Source: Endozoicomonas montiporae CL-33 | GTDB lineage: Bacteria > Pseudomonadota > Gammaproteobacteria > Pseudomonadales > Endozoicomonadaceae | NCBI RefSeq assembly: GCF_001583435.1 | Contig: NZ_CP013251.1 | Location: 3,547,215 to 3,611,214 of the forward strand | Direction of reading: 5' to 3' | Length of the DNA stretch: 64,000 bases | Shown here: positions 26,603 through 35,629 of the stretch, piece after piece | How the letters are laid out: every line of letters begins with the position of its first letter | Numbering within the stretch: position 1 is the stretch's first letter | Translations under genes and position numbers: made by a program | Notes under the pieces: generated by a model | The model's database searches: none | What the model saw: the letters and a program-made list of their open reading frames with translations, nothing else | What the model was told of the DNA's origin: nothing

Positions 26603-29600
26603 TTATTTTGTTTCTGCAATCGTCATCAAAGCCTTGTTCAGCTGCATCAGATTATCCTGATCGTGATCAACAGCCAGGGCGAGGTAATCACTGAATCGAG
26701 TCGGTATCTCTGCACGATCGGGTGACTCCGGCAAAGGCTCTTCACCTTCAGAGTCAGAATCAGAAGCGTCTTTTTCAGACGCAGGCTGATCACGTTCATC
26801 CTCTTCTTCCAGCTCTGTATCGTCCTCCAACAGCACTTCGCTCTGTTCTGCCTCATAACCAAAACTGGATAAAATACTGGCTAGCTGTGCCGAAATGGTA
26901 TTGGTTGACTGGGCAGAAGATGGCAAAACACTCAATATATTGGTCACCAGATTAGAACCATAACGCACATCGAGAGCACCTTGCTGGTTAAACAGCCCCT
27001 GCACAGTAAAAGCCTTGGTATTAACACTGCCCGATGAAATTAATCCCTGCTCGTTTTTAACCGTATCCGCTGCATTGCCTGCACCGGCATCAATATCGCT
27101 GGCAGGCGTCTCGGCAGGTTGCCCTTCGGCCAAAGCGGTCACAATATTGCCATCACCCTGTCTCACCGGATCAGGAATGGCAGGCTCTGGTGCAAACTCC
27201 AGAACAGGCTCACTAACAGGAGGGGTTGTATCAGAGGGTTGTTGAACAATCGGAGCTTCACTGGTTCCGAGAATGGTAATGGCTACCACCTGCTGCGTTC
27301 CGTCACTGGCAACAAAGGTAAACGTGTCCGATAACTGCTCACCGGCATTAAGGTTCTGAACAGCCGACGGGTTCAGTGTGTAGATCCACTGTCCTTCATT
27401 TAATGCAAAAGAACCGTAGCCCTGATCGCCTACAACAGCAGCCTGATCTGCGAACGACGGATTATCACTAGTGTCCGGGTCACTGATGTCCAGAGTTCCT
27501 GTAACGGAGGCTGCTGGACTACCTGCACTTCCCTCGGTAACAGTACCTGTGAAGGTTCCACTGATGACTGAAACATCATCGCTACCATTAATCGTTACTT
27601 TGACACGGGTCTCTGTCCCGTCAGTCGATTTTACAACAAAGTTATCGCTGACACTGTCACCTGCATCTAAAGCATCGAATGCACTGTTAGCGACGTACGT
27701 CCAGTTGCCATTAACGTCGATATTAAATGTGCCGTAACTGCCCGCTACATTGCTTTGGGGCTCGAAAGTGTTCGCGTTATCAACATCATTACTCGTCAGT
27801 GTTCCGCCAGTGCTCACAGCTTCGTTGGTTTCTGACATTGGTACATCGGCACTGATGACAACCGCGGCATCATTTGTACCGGTAATCGTCACTGTGATGG
27901 TTTGAACTGTGCCATCAGTGGCAGTGAAGTCAATGCTGTCGCTGACCTGCTGTCCTGTGCTCAGTTGTTGGACTTTGGATTGATCCAACGTATACGTCCA
28001 CTGCCCTGCACTCAGAACAAAAGAGCCATAGCCCTGATCACCCGCAATGGCTGCGCGATCGGCAAACGATGGTGCATCATCGTCATCCACATCACTGATA
28101 CTCAATGACCCTGTTGCGGTGACAGGAGCATCACCTGCATCACCCTCGGTGACGCTTCCGGTATAGGTACCACTCACCACCGAAGCATCATTACTACCAC
28201 TAATAATCACCTTGACACTGGTTTGAGTGCCATCGGCAGCTGTGACAGAAAAGGTATCGCTGATTACATCTCCGGCATCTAAACTGTCGAATACACTGTT
28301 AGCCACATAGCTCCAGGCACCATCAGTGCCAATGTTGAACGTGCCGTAGTTACCTGCCTCATTGGTTTGAGTCTGAAAGGCATTGGCATTATCAACATCG
28401 CTATTGGTCAGCGTTCCACTGGTGCTCAAAATCGCATTGGTTTCTGTTAGCAACTTATTGCCAACACTGAGCACCGCGGCATCATTGGTGCCATTAACCG
28501 TGATCACTATTTCGGCGGTATCGGTACCGCCCTGACCATCACTGAGGGTAAAGGTGAAGATGTCTGTAGCATCCTCATTGATATTTAATGCATCCGCTGC
28601 CGCCTGATCCGCTACATAGCTGTAACTGCCGTCTGCATTCAGCGTTAATGTGCCATAAGTGCCTGTCAGTCCGGTTCCGACTGTACCAGAAGTACCACTG
28701 CCCGATTCTGCTCCGGTGCGAACCGCGCTAACAGTAAGACTGTCACCATCATCATCACTGCCATGGCTGTCAACGACACCGTTTGCTTTGGTTATCGTCA
28801 GCGTCGCATCTTCATTAACGCTGCCTGTGTCATTGGTGGCTACCGGGTCATCATTAACACCTTGAACAACAACCGTCGTACTGGTAGTGCCAGTGTTATT
28901 GTCGGTATCGGTCGTTAAAATAGAGAGAGTACGATTGGTGGTATCAGGATTCTGACTGCTATTGCTGAACTGAAGCTCTTTTAACAGACTCAGGTAGTCT
29001 GCCTTTGTCGCCGAGTTTGCGAGTGTAATCTGGCTATCACTGTTATAAGTGATGGAAATACCATTCACCGTCTGACCGTCAGACCTACCAAACAGGCTGA
29101 TTTTATCCCCTGTTTTGGCATTGCTGATATTAATTACCATGCCATTCAGATTAGCGCTGTCGATATCCGTGATGCTGGCACTGGCACTGACAAGCGATAC
29201 CGGTGTATTCAAATCATTCTCGACATAGGTTGCACCTGAGCCAACGTTCACAATGGGAGCCGAGATAACGGAAACCGTAGACTCTTCAGAAGCGGAAGGG
29301 TCTTCACCATCATTCACGGTAATGTTGATGGTTCGGTCTCCGGCTGTCGTGCTGACAGCCGCCGCATTGTTGCTGTATTTCACCTGCTTGATAACAGCTT
29401 CATAGTCAGCCTTTGTTGCTGACCCCGACAGGTTGATCTGGGTAGCCGATGTATAAGTAATGGTAATGTCATTCACGCTGGCTGGCATACCATCAATACT
29501 GATGCTTTCATTGCCATCATTTTTAACGCCACCCAGAGTAATGACGGCACTGGCAAGATTCGTATCATCAACGTCGGTAATCGTGAAATCGGTGTCTACA

Positions 29601-31681
29601 ACCGTAACACCGGAAGAGCTGCCTGCAGCAAAGGTTGTTTTGTATCCGTCAACACCACCGGAGCTATTATCAGGATCTGAATCAACAACAGGGATATCAT
29701 TCACTGCCGTGATATTAATGTTGATGGTACCCAGATTCACATCGCCTGAACCATTGCCATCATTTGCCGTCACCGTGATACTGTCAGCACCAAATCCACT
29801 GGCATTCTGAGCCCCGATGTATCTGATATTCGATACACCATCCAGATAATCATTAATTTTGGCCTCAGTGCCTTCAAGGGTGACGGTTTTGCTATTGACC
29901 AGTGTTGCATCAACACCGTATGTCAAAGGGAGGTTAACCAGCCAATCAAACGCCCCATGATCAACGGTCAGCGTCACTGTCAGATTACTGAAATTGTCCT
30001 CATCACCAAACGAGAGTGCTGATAGATCCAGGTTACTAGAAGTATCTTCTGTAACCGTCACACTGGCTGGCGAATCAGCTGTGGGGTCATCGTTTACAGC
30101 GGTGATATTAATCTTTGCCGACGCCTGATCCATAGCGTCGGAACCGTCTGTTGCAGATACCGTAAGAGTGGCAGCTTCATTGCCACTGTCGTTCTCTGCG
30201 CCGGTGTATTGAATATTGCTGGCTGTATCCAGATACGAATTGATGTCCTCAGCGAGACCTTGCAGAGTAATTTCTGTATCACTGACTTTTATTTCAGTGA
30301 CACCCGAGCCTACACCTATACCATCCGCCAGCGACGAGAACTTGCCGGAATCAAGAGTAAGAGTAACCGTAATGGTATCGCCATTGGCGTCAGAAAATGT
30401 CGCGGCCGATAAATCAAGATTACTTTGAGTGTCTTCAGTGACCGTAATATGGGAAGGGAGACCTGTCAGGCTGGGGGCACTGTTGGCAGGAGCTGCATCA
30501 GCCAGAACAAAGTTATCCAGATATACGCCCCAATCTGCCCCTTCAATCGTAAACCCTGTAACAGAGGACCAGTTCAGAGAAACCATAGTTGCTCCTCCTA
30601 TCCCTCCCACGATAGTCCCCGTCGTTACAGAAGCGTTAGCCCCACCGATTGGGGTCAACGTCATCACATAATCATCAAATGCACTGCCCAGAACAATACT
30701 TGTCAGGTCTACAGAAGAGTCAAAGGTAACCGTTATATCCCCCCCCGGATTCCTATGGTAAAGGTCAATATAAGCACCACTTAATGCTCCGGTTCCACCT
30801 GTGTATTTATTAAATTCGTAAAGCCCCTGCTGAGTCGTACTTATGTCTATTGTTACTCCTGCTTCGGAGTAACCAACTAATGGCTGGTTTGCAGAAGGAG
30901 CAACAAAACCATCAAAACCAATGGTTGGCAAGACCCCCTGATAACTTGCAAACTCTAGCGGGGTCTGAGAAGACTCACCCGTTGTCACTTCGAGATCCCA
31001 GTCCCCACCCCGGCTCAAAGAGCCGGTCATATCATCCGAAGCTGCAACATCCGCATCTGTCAGTTCTGACAGGCGCTCAATAAAGGCAAGACCCGCACCA
31101 TCACTGCCTACATTACAGCCATAAAGAAGAATATCGCCTTCTTCATTTAAGGACTGACCAATAGCAGCCAGAGTTTCCTGATGTAATTCAACAGATTCAG
31201 AATTAACCGTTTCTCCACTGAGAAACAAAGCGCCGCTACTGCCATGGGAAATAATGTGAACTGCATCAAGGTTCTGATAATTGGCAAGCACATCGGCAAT
31301 TTCTGCCAGAGAAGCGGAAGCAGAAAGAAGGTGAACATCGGTGTTTTCAGGCACATTCGCCAGCAGTGCCTCGTAATCAGGCACGGAAGGGTCAATCAGG
31401 ATAACGCTGTTACTGGTTGCCGGAGGGTTCAATGAGTCGAGGGCTTCGGCCAGTTCAGCATTGTTGGCCTGAGGTTCACTCCCTGTCTTATTCTGCTGGA
31501 TATTGGGGTCGTTTAGCGCTTCTGCTCCGGTATCGATCAAGGCCGCATCGAGCATGATACGGGGTTCCAGAGCAAAACCAGGAGACCTGGGAATAACCAG
31601 AGAGGGAGCTGTCGAAACAGCCGGTGAGTGGCGGCTTCTACGCCATAATGACGCCAGATGGCGAATGAGTCGTGCGTCCAT
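26603..31681 (-). CDS. Giant DUF4347 / cadherin-like / VCBS-repeat surface protein
   Basis: A 1692-residue acidic protein. The N-terminus is basic (RLIRHLASLWRRSRHS) and then has the LEPRIMLDAA motif (38-47) found in many large exported adhesins. A DUF4347 domain (~90-250) contains VHIISHGSSG (H146) and DILLYGCNVG (C189), spaced like a clan CD His/Cys dyad. Cadherin-like repeats with TVTEDTxSNLDLSA starts cover ~390-660, further repeats follow, and VCBS repeats (NDxAVxS...; DVDNANxFxxQ; GDQGYGSFxL) occupy ~930-1450. The C-terminus is Glu/Asp-rich (~1610-1660) and has no RTX nonapeptides. It is probably a secreted or surface adhesin. It heads an operon with TolC, HlyD, GAF-HlyD and M50-HlyD genes. 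Confidence 0.88.
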   Translation of the reverse strand: MDARLIRHLASLWRRSRHSPAVSTAPSLVIPRSPGFALEPRIMLDAALIDTGAEALNDPNIQQNKTGSEPQANNAELAEALDSLNPPATSNSVILIDPSVPDYEALLANVPENTDVHLLSASASLAEIADVLANYQNLDAVHIISHGSSGALFLSGETVNSESVELHQETLAAIGQSLNEEGDILLYGCNVGSDGAGLAFIERLSELTDADVAASDDMTGSLSRGGDWDLEVTTGESSQTPLEFASYQGVLPTIGFDGFVAPSANQPLVGYSEAGVTIDISTTQQGLYEFNKYTGGTGALSGAYIDLYHRNPGGDITVTFDSSVDLTSIVLGSAFDDYVMTLTPIGGANASVTTGTIVGGIGGATMVSLNWSSVTGFTIEGADWGVYLDNFVLADAAPANSAPSLTGLPSHITVTEDTQSNLDLSAATFSDANGDTITVTLTLDSGKFSSLADGIGVGSGVTEIKVSDTEITLQGLAEDINSYLDTASNIQYTGAENDSGNEAATLTVSATDGSDAMDQASAKINITAVNDDPTADSPASVTVTEDTSSNLDLSALSFGDEDNFSNLTVTLTVDHGAFDWLVNLPLTYGVDATLVNSKTVTLEGTEAKINDYLDGVSNIRYIGAQNASGFGADSITVTANDGNGSGDVNLGTININITAVNDIPVVDSDPDNSSGGVDGYKTTFAAGSSSGVTVVDTDFTITDVDDTNLASAVITLGGVKNDGNESISIDGMPASVNDITITYTSATQINLSGSATKADYEAVIKQVKYSNNAAAVSTTAGDRTINITVNDGEDPSASEESTVSVISAPIVNVGSGATYVENDLNTPVSLVSASASITDIDSANLNGMVINISNAKTGDKISLFGRSDGQTVNGISITYNSDSQITLANSATKADYLSLLKELQFSNSSQNPDTTNRTLSILTTDTDNNTGTTSTTVVVQGVNDDPVATNDTGSVNEDATLTITKANGVVDSHGSDDDGDSLTVSAVRTGAESGSGTSGTVGTGLTGTYGTLTLNADGSYSYVADQAAADALNINEDATDIFTFTLSDGQGGTDTAEIVITVNGTNDAAVLSVGNKLLTETNAILSTSGTLTNSDVDNANAFQTQTNEAGNYGTFNIGTDGAWSYVANSVFDSLDAGDVISDTFSVTAADGTQTSVKVIISGSNDASVVSGTYTGSVTEGDAGDAPVTATGSLSISDVDDDDAPSFADRAAIAGDQGYGSFVLSAGQWTYTLDQSKVQQLSTGQQVSDSIDFTATDGTVQTITVTITGTNDAAVVISADVPMSETNEAVSTGGTLTSNDVDNANTFEPQSNVAGSYGTFNIDVNGNWTYVANSAFDALDAGDSVSDNFVVKSTDGTETRVKVTINGSDDVSVISGTFTGTVTEGSAGSPAASVTGTLDISDPDTSDNPSFADQAAVVGDQGYGSFALNEGQWIYTLNPSAVQNLNAGEQLSDTFTFVASDGTQQVVAITILGTSEAPIVQQPSDTTPPVSEPVLEFAPEPAIPDPVRQGDGNIVTALAEGQPAETPASDIDAGAGNAADTVKNEQGLISSGSVNTKAFTVQGLFNQQGALDVRYGSNLVTNILSVLPSSAQSTNTISAQLASILSSFGYEAEQSEVLLEDDTELEEEDERDQPASEKDASDSDSEGEEPLPESPDRAEIPTRFSDYLALAVDHDQDNLMQLNKALMTIAETK

Positions 31682-31982
31682 GTTATTTGCCCGGTTTTTA
31701 TAGTGTCAGATGGTAAAAGCTCTGACATTCAGGGTTCTGTTATGACTGAATAATAAACAACCATTCAAGAACAGGCAAAACTATATCGATGTCAGGTGCC
31801 TTGAGTCGTCTGTTTATTTGATGATCTAATATCCGTTCTGCATCTGGAACTCAATCAATATTGCCTTTAGGTCCATCGATCATTCCATTGCAGGTACGAA
31901 ATCGAGTCGATACTTTGCAGATGTCTGGCAGGGAAGCATTACGGCTCTCAACGAAATACAGGTTATTTTAGCGGGAGTGGAC
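31682..31982. promoter_or_regulatory. Divergent promoter region between the export operon and the tail-collar operon
   Basis: This 301-bp region separates two diverging operons and must carry both promoters. It is A+T-rich. I see no clear palindromic operator. The right-hand gene has the ribosome binding site GGGAG five bases before ATG 31983. The shared region suggests co-regulation of the two operons; this is inference. Confidence 0.45.
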
Positions 31983-32621
31983 ATGGAATTTATGATTGGT
32001 GCTGTCATGAACTTTGGCGGCAATTATGCACCAAGAGACTGGACCTTTTGTCATGGTCAGCTGATAGCCATAGCCGATAATCAGACTCTGTACTCCATTC
32101 TGGGCACCATGTGGGGCGGCGATGGTCGCAATAATTTTGCTGTGCCTGATTTCAGAAGTCGCGCCCCTGTCGGCAGTGGCAAAGGGCCCGGGCTGACATT
32201 TTTCGTAACCGGAGAAAGAGCGGGACAAGAGCTACACCAGCTAACCATTGCCCAAATGCCTGTGCACACCCACACTGCCACGTTTACAGGTACTGGAGGT
32301 ACTGCTGGTGATCCCATTACCGCAACAGCTACTGTGAATGCCTTTGACGGTAAAGGCGACTCAGATATTCCGCATAATGGCTACTGGGCAAATGCAAGCC
32401 TTGGAAGGGATCTGACCACGGGCGGCTACTCTTCAACTGCCAATACAACGATGGCAACCGGTGCGATTGATATCGCTATAGAAGGAGGCGGTGGCGGTAT
32501 TACCGGTGGTACTGTTGACGTTGTTGCTAACGGCGGCTCACAAGCCTTCAGTATCATGCAGCCCATTCTTGCCATTAATTACATCCTCTGCACTGACGGT
32601 ATATACCCTTCCAGAAACTAA
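31983..32621 (+). CDS. Phage-tail-collar domain protein (microcystin-dependent protein type)
   Basis: A 212-residue protein. The N-terminal collar domain reads MIGAVMNFGGNYAPRDWTFC then HGQLIAIADNQTLYSILGTM and ends NFAVPDFRSRAPVGSG, the hallmark of MdpB-like and short tail fibre proteins. A His-containing segment LTIAQMPVHTHTATFTGTGG and a Gly-rich C-terminal half follow. No other phage genes are present, so this is a stand-alone, non-phage member as in cyanobacteria and many marine bacteria, where it is often secreted. ATG 31983 has the best ribosome binding site; GTG 31977 is in frame. It is first of four genes on this strand and diverges from the giant protein. Confidence 0.85.
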   Translation: MEFMIGAVMNFGGNYAPRDWTFCHGQLIAIADNQTLYSILGTMWGGDGRNNFAVPDFRSRAPVGSGKGPGLTFFVTGERAGQELHQLTIAQMPVHTHTATFTGTGGTAGDPITATATVNAFDGKGDSDIPHNGYWANASLGRDLTTGGYSSTANTTMATGAIDIAIEGGGGGITGGTVDVVANGGSQAFSIMQPILAINYILCTDGIYPSRN

Positions 32622-32631
32622 CGGAGCGTCC

Positions 32632-33885
32632 ATGAGTACGAAGCTGCCTCCGTCTTTTTCAGGAGTTTATGAGGAACCTGCTGCAGTGACAGGTTCTCTT
32701 AATGACCTGCTACGGCAAAAACTGAATGCCATTCAGCTGAAGGAACCACCTAATGCAAACAGGGCCGACAACCTGCTGAGCTGCGCGTTAGACACGGTTG
32801 AGCACATTCTTCACGCGCCGTTTGATAAAGCCTGTCTGGATCAAAAGCTGGAAACACTGTTTGAATGCCAGCAGACCGTTTACCACCATGCCAACATTCC
32901 TGCCGAGCTGCGTAAACGACAGTTTATTGGCCGACACGGGCTGGTGATGTCTCCCGATTATTGCATTACAACGGTAAAAGACAGCCTGCGTGTCCGGGCT
33001 TTTCTCCGGGCTATTGACCACGGCATTGCAAATTTACGCAAGCGGGTGTCGGGTTCGCTGAACATTGTCTATCCGGCCTGTGGCCCGTTTGCCCCCTTAC
33101 TGATACCGCTTATTGGCTATTACAAGCAAAAGGAACTGTACAGTGAACAGGATGTGCAGATTACGCTGATTGATAGTCAGCCGGGGGCTATAGCCAGTCT
33201 TCATGCCCTTATTGATGCTTTGCAGATCAGGTCGTTTATTCGAGACATTCAGCTGCTGGATGGCTGTGAGTATCAGACAACCGAACCGGTTCACATGGTA
33301 GTACTGGAGGCCATGCAACACGGCTTCAGCCGGGAAGGGCATCTGGCTCTGGCGCGACATTTTGCCAATATGATTGAACCCGATGGTTGTTTCATACCTA
33401 ATGAAATCCGCCTGACGGCAGTCATCAGTGAAGGACAACAGGAATATATCGAACAGTGGCGGGGTAAATCGGGAAAAGTGTTTGAAGCCAATATGAGTCC
33501 GGAATCCCTGAAACACAGAGTTGTGCTGGGAGACATTCTGAACCTGACACCTGACAGCCTTCGTCAGCTTAAAGAACAAAAAATTGATCAATTCACCAGC
33601 CTGATTGAATGCGGTACCGTCCCTCTGCCTGATCTGCCGGATACGATAAAACAACCTCTCCTGTTGATCTGCACGAGGGTTATCACCGGTGAATATGAGG
33701 GAAGTCAGGAAGTGATTGGCGAATACGACTCCGGTATTACCCATCCACTGCCTGATATGCAGATGTGTATAAATTTCATACCAAAAGAATCAAAACCGGG
33801 CGACCTGCTGGTCAACAGCGGTGACCGGCTGAAATTCTATTATCGACTGAATGGACTGCCCGGTTTTATGCCGGTCAAAATATAG
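32632..33885 (+). CDS. Methyltransferase-like protein of unknown substrate
   Basis: A 417-residue protein starting MSTKLPPSFSGVYEEPAAVT, 10 bp after the tail-collar stop. The middle has a Rossmann methyltransferase look: LNIVYPACGPFAPLLIPLIG (motif I-like, with P-A-C-G-P instead of GxGxG), VQITLIDSQPGAIASLHALI (acidic end of strand 2), and VHMVVLEAMQHGFSREGHLA, which resembles the 'SE.M...' double-E region of protein arginine methyltransferases. The N-terminal 130 residues are helical and unrecognised, while the C-terminus is beta-rich. It probably binds SAM and modifies a protein or small molecule. The assignment is fold-level only. A frame extending to 32491 overlaps the upstream gene and is not used. 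Confidence 0.6.
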   Translation: MSTKLPPSFSGVYEEPAAVTGSLNDLLRQKLNAIQLKEPPNANRADNLLSCALDTVEHILHAPFDKACLDQKLETLFECQQTVYHHANIPAELRKRQFIGRHGLVMSPDYCITTVKDSLRVRAFLRAIDHGIANLRKRVSGSLNIVYPACGPFAPLLIPLIGYYKQKELYSEQDVQITLIDSQPGAIASLHALIDALQIRSFIRDIQLLDGCEYQTTEPVHMVVLEAMQHGFSREGHLALARHFANMIEPDGCFIPNEIRLTAVISEGQQEYIEQWRGKSGKVFEANMSPESLKHRVVLGDILNLTPDSLRQLKEQKIDQFTSLIECGTVPLPDLPDTIKQPLLLICTRVITGEYEGSQEVIGEYDSGITHPLPDMQMCINFIPKESKPGDLLVNSGDRLKFYYRLNGLPGFMPVKI

Positions 33886-33923
33886 AAACTGTTTAAAACC
33901 ACGCAACTAAAAAGACTATAAAA

Positions 33924-34865
33924 ATGCCTGCCAAGCCGCCCGAGAAGAAGATTAAGCTGGCTCTGTTTGCCTCAAGTTGTATTGCTATTCCTGTTATTAA
34001 CGAGCTGTTGCAAGCCGGGCGCCTGGCAGGAGTTATTGTTTCAACACGACAGGATCATGATGCACGACAATTGTCATCTCAGCTGCAACAGGCCGGTATT
34101 CCGTTTCACGTTTTTCCTGAAAGCAACCCTGATCAGCTCCTACCCATAATGGATGACTGGCAGGCCGACACCGGTCTGGTCTACACCTTTCCTCACAGGC
34201 TTCCGAAAAACATTATTCATGCATTCTGTCAGGGTACATTCAACCTGTACGCCTCACCTTTACCGAAATATCGGGGTGCTATGCCCCTTTACTGGCAGAT
34301 TCGAAACAGGGAAACAGAGAGTTGTTTGTCCATAATCCGGATGGAACAGACCGTCGATACCGGGGACATTATGTTTCAGCAACCGTTGCCCCTGACAGAC
34401 AGAGATACCCTCAACACACTGGCCAACACTATGTCTGCCCGGGCTCCGGCGTTTGTCACACAGTTTCTTGATCAATTGTGTAATGCAAAGCTTCATCCAC
34501 GTCCTCAGGAAGGCGAGTCTACAGCCGCTCCAATGCCACAATTGGAAGATCTTCTGGTTGACTGGAAGAGTATGACGGCTGAAGGCATCGCTGCTATGGC
34601 TCGGGCGGGCAACCCGCAATTTAACGGTGCGGTTATAAAATGGCAGAACGCACAGATCGCACTGATGCAGGCGACACCGGTCGATCACCCCGGCTATGGT
34701 GTTGAAGCCGGTACCGTGTTGCATGTCGGCGAACCCGAAGGTTTGATTGTTGCCACATCCGACGGAGCCCTGAGACTGGACGTAATAATGGTAACTGAAG
34801 GAATATTCAGCGGGCTGGCATTTGCGGAACGTTTCAAACTTGATGCTGGAATGCAGTTTTCCTGA
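33924..34865 (+). CDS. Formyltransferase-fold protein with altered catalytic triad
   Basis: A 313-residue protein of the methionyl-tRNA formyltransferase fold. Landmarks are LALFASSCIAIPVINELLQA, the loop TFNLYASPLPKYRGAMPLYW (residues 105-124), EQTVDTGDIMFQQPL (D145), and a C-terminal OB-like part (VLHVGEPEGLIVATSDGALR). In Fmt the catalytic residues are Asn-x-His...Asp (N106, H108, D144 in E. coli). Here N107 and D145 are kept, but His is Tyr109. It may therefore be inactive as a formyltransferase or use another acyl donor, as sugar-nucleotide formyltransferase relatives do. It is third in the operon. It is unlikely to be the housekeeping fmt because no def gene is adjacent. Confidence 0.78.
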   Translation: MPAKPPEKKIKLALFASSCIAIPVINELLQAGRLAGVIVSTRQDHDARQLSSQLQQAGIPFHVFPESNPDQLLPIMDDWQADTGLVYTFPHRLPKNIIHAFCQGTFNLYASPLPKYRGAMPLYWQIRNRETESCLSIIRMEQTVDTGDIMFQQPLPLTDRDTLNTLANTMSARAPAFVTQFLDQLCNAKLHPRPQEGESTAAPMPQLEDLLVDWKSMTAEGIAAMARAGNPQFNGAVIKWQNAQIALMQATPVDHPGYGVEAGTVLHVGEPEGLIVATSDGALRLDVIMVTEGIFSGLAFAERFKLDAGMQFS

Positions 34866-34887
34866 CTTTTCCAAGGAAAATAGTTTT

Positions 34888-35499
34888 ATGCCTGAGCTGG
34901 TAAACGACCTGCCGTTTAAACAACTTGATATTGGCATTCAGAACTTTGATCGTCTGCGTCAAGACGCAATCAACCTCATACAGTCAGAAGAATGGCTTGA
35001 TCATGTCAATCTCAAAGACTATCAGGGCAGCTGGCAGGTTCTGCCAATCAGGGGACTTGCCTGCCATATTGACGCTCACCCCGTTCTGCAAGCCTTCCAG
35101 ATATCAAACGACGATTCACAGTTATACATTAATTACCCAACTGCAGAGCAGTTGCCGGATGTGATCGACCTGTTTCAGAATTTACACTGCGACATTCTAT
35201 CCGCACGCCTGATGAAACTAGCCCCAGGGGCGTGCATTAAGACTCACAGGGACAATGGTCTCTGTTTTTCCATGGGACAGGTGCGGCTGCATTTTTGTCT
35301 GGTGAGTAATCATAACGTCGCTTTTACGGTTGCCGGAAAACCTCTGGCCATACAAGAGGGTGAGCTATGGTATATCAATGCCCATGAACCTCACTCTGTC
35401 GTTAATCACAGCAACATAAGCCGCATCCATCTGGTGATTGACTGCCTGAGTAATGACTGGCTGGGAGACAGGCTAGGCACTCAGTGTTCAACACGATAA
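34888..35499 (+). CDS. Aspartyl/asparaginyl beta-hydroxylase family protein
   Basis: A 203-residue protein from ATG 34888, with AAGGAAAA upstream. It has the double-stranded beta-helix iron motif: KLAPGACIKTHRDNG (HxD, about residues 118-120), RLHFCLVSNHNVAFTV, and INAHEPHSVVNHSNISRIHL with the distal His and the Arg that binds 2-oxoglutarate. Family members hydroxylate Asp/Asn in proteins, or free amino acids in peptide synthesis. It is the fourth gene of the operon with the tail-collar, methyltransferase-like and formyltransferase-like genes. A role in modifying an exported protein of this locus is inferred, not shown. Confidence 0.82.
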   Translation: MPELVNDLPFKQLDIGIQNFDRLRQDAINLIQSEEWLDHVNLKDYQGSWQVLPIRGLACHIDAHPVLQAFQISNDDSQLYINYPTAEQLPDVIDLFQNLHCDILSARLMKLAPGACIKTHRDNGLCFSMGQVRLHFCLVSNHNVAFTVAGKPLAIQEGELWYINAHEPHSVVNHSNISRIHLVIDCLSNDWLGDRLGTQCSTR

Positions 35500-35629
35500 T
35501 CTTTTTATTAAGCTACCAATATTCGTCCATGTTCAGGTAAATCAACCATACCCGATCTTTATGAAGCTCTTTCCTGTGACCACGCAGAGGCTATCCTGAG
35601 TTTTTGCTCATATCACAGAGGAAAGAGCA

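Noticed and set aside
20866..31681. Classic type I secretion system
   Set aside because: No ABC ATPase in the operon or window and no RTX repeats in the giant protein, so the standard label would be unsupported.
31983..32621. Prophage
   Set aside because: Only a collar-domain protein is present; no other phage gene or attachment site is visible around it.
32491..32631. Upstream extension of the methyltransferase-like gene
   Set aside because: It overlaps the tail-collar gene by 131 bp and adds no conserved sequence; ATG 32632 has a normal position.
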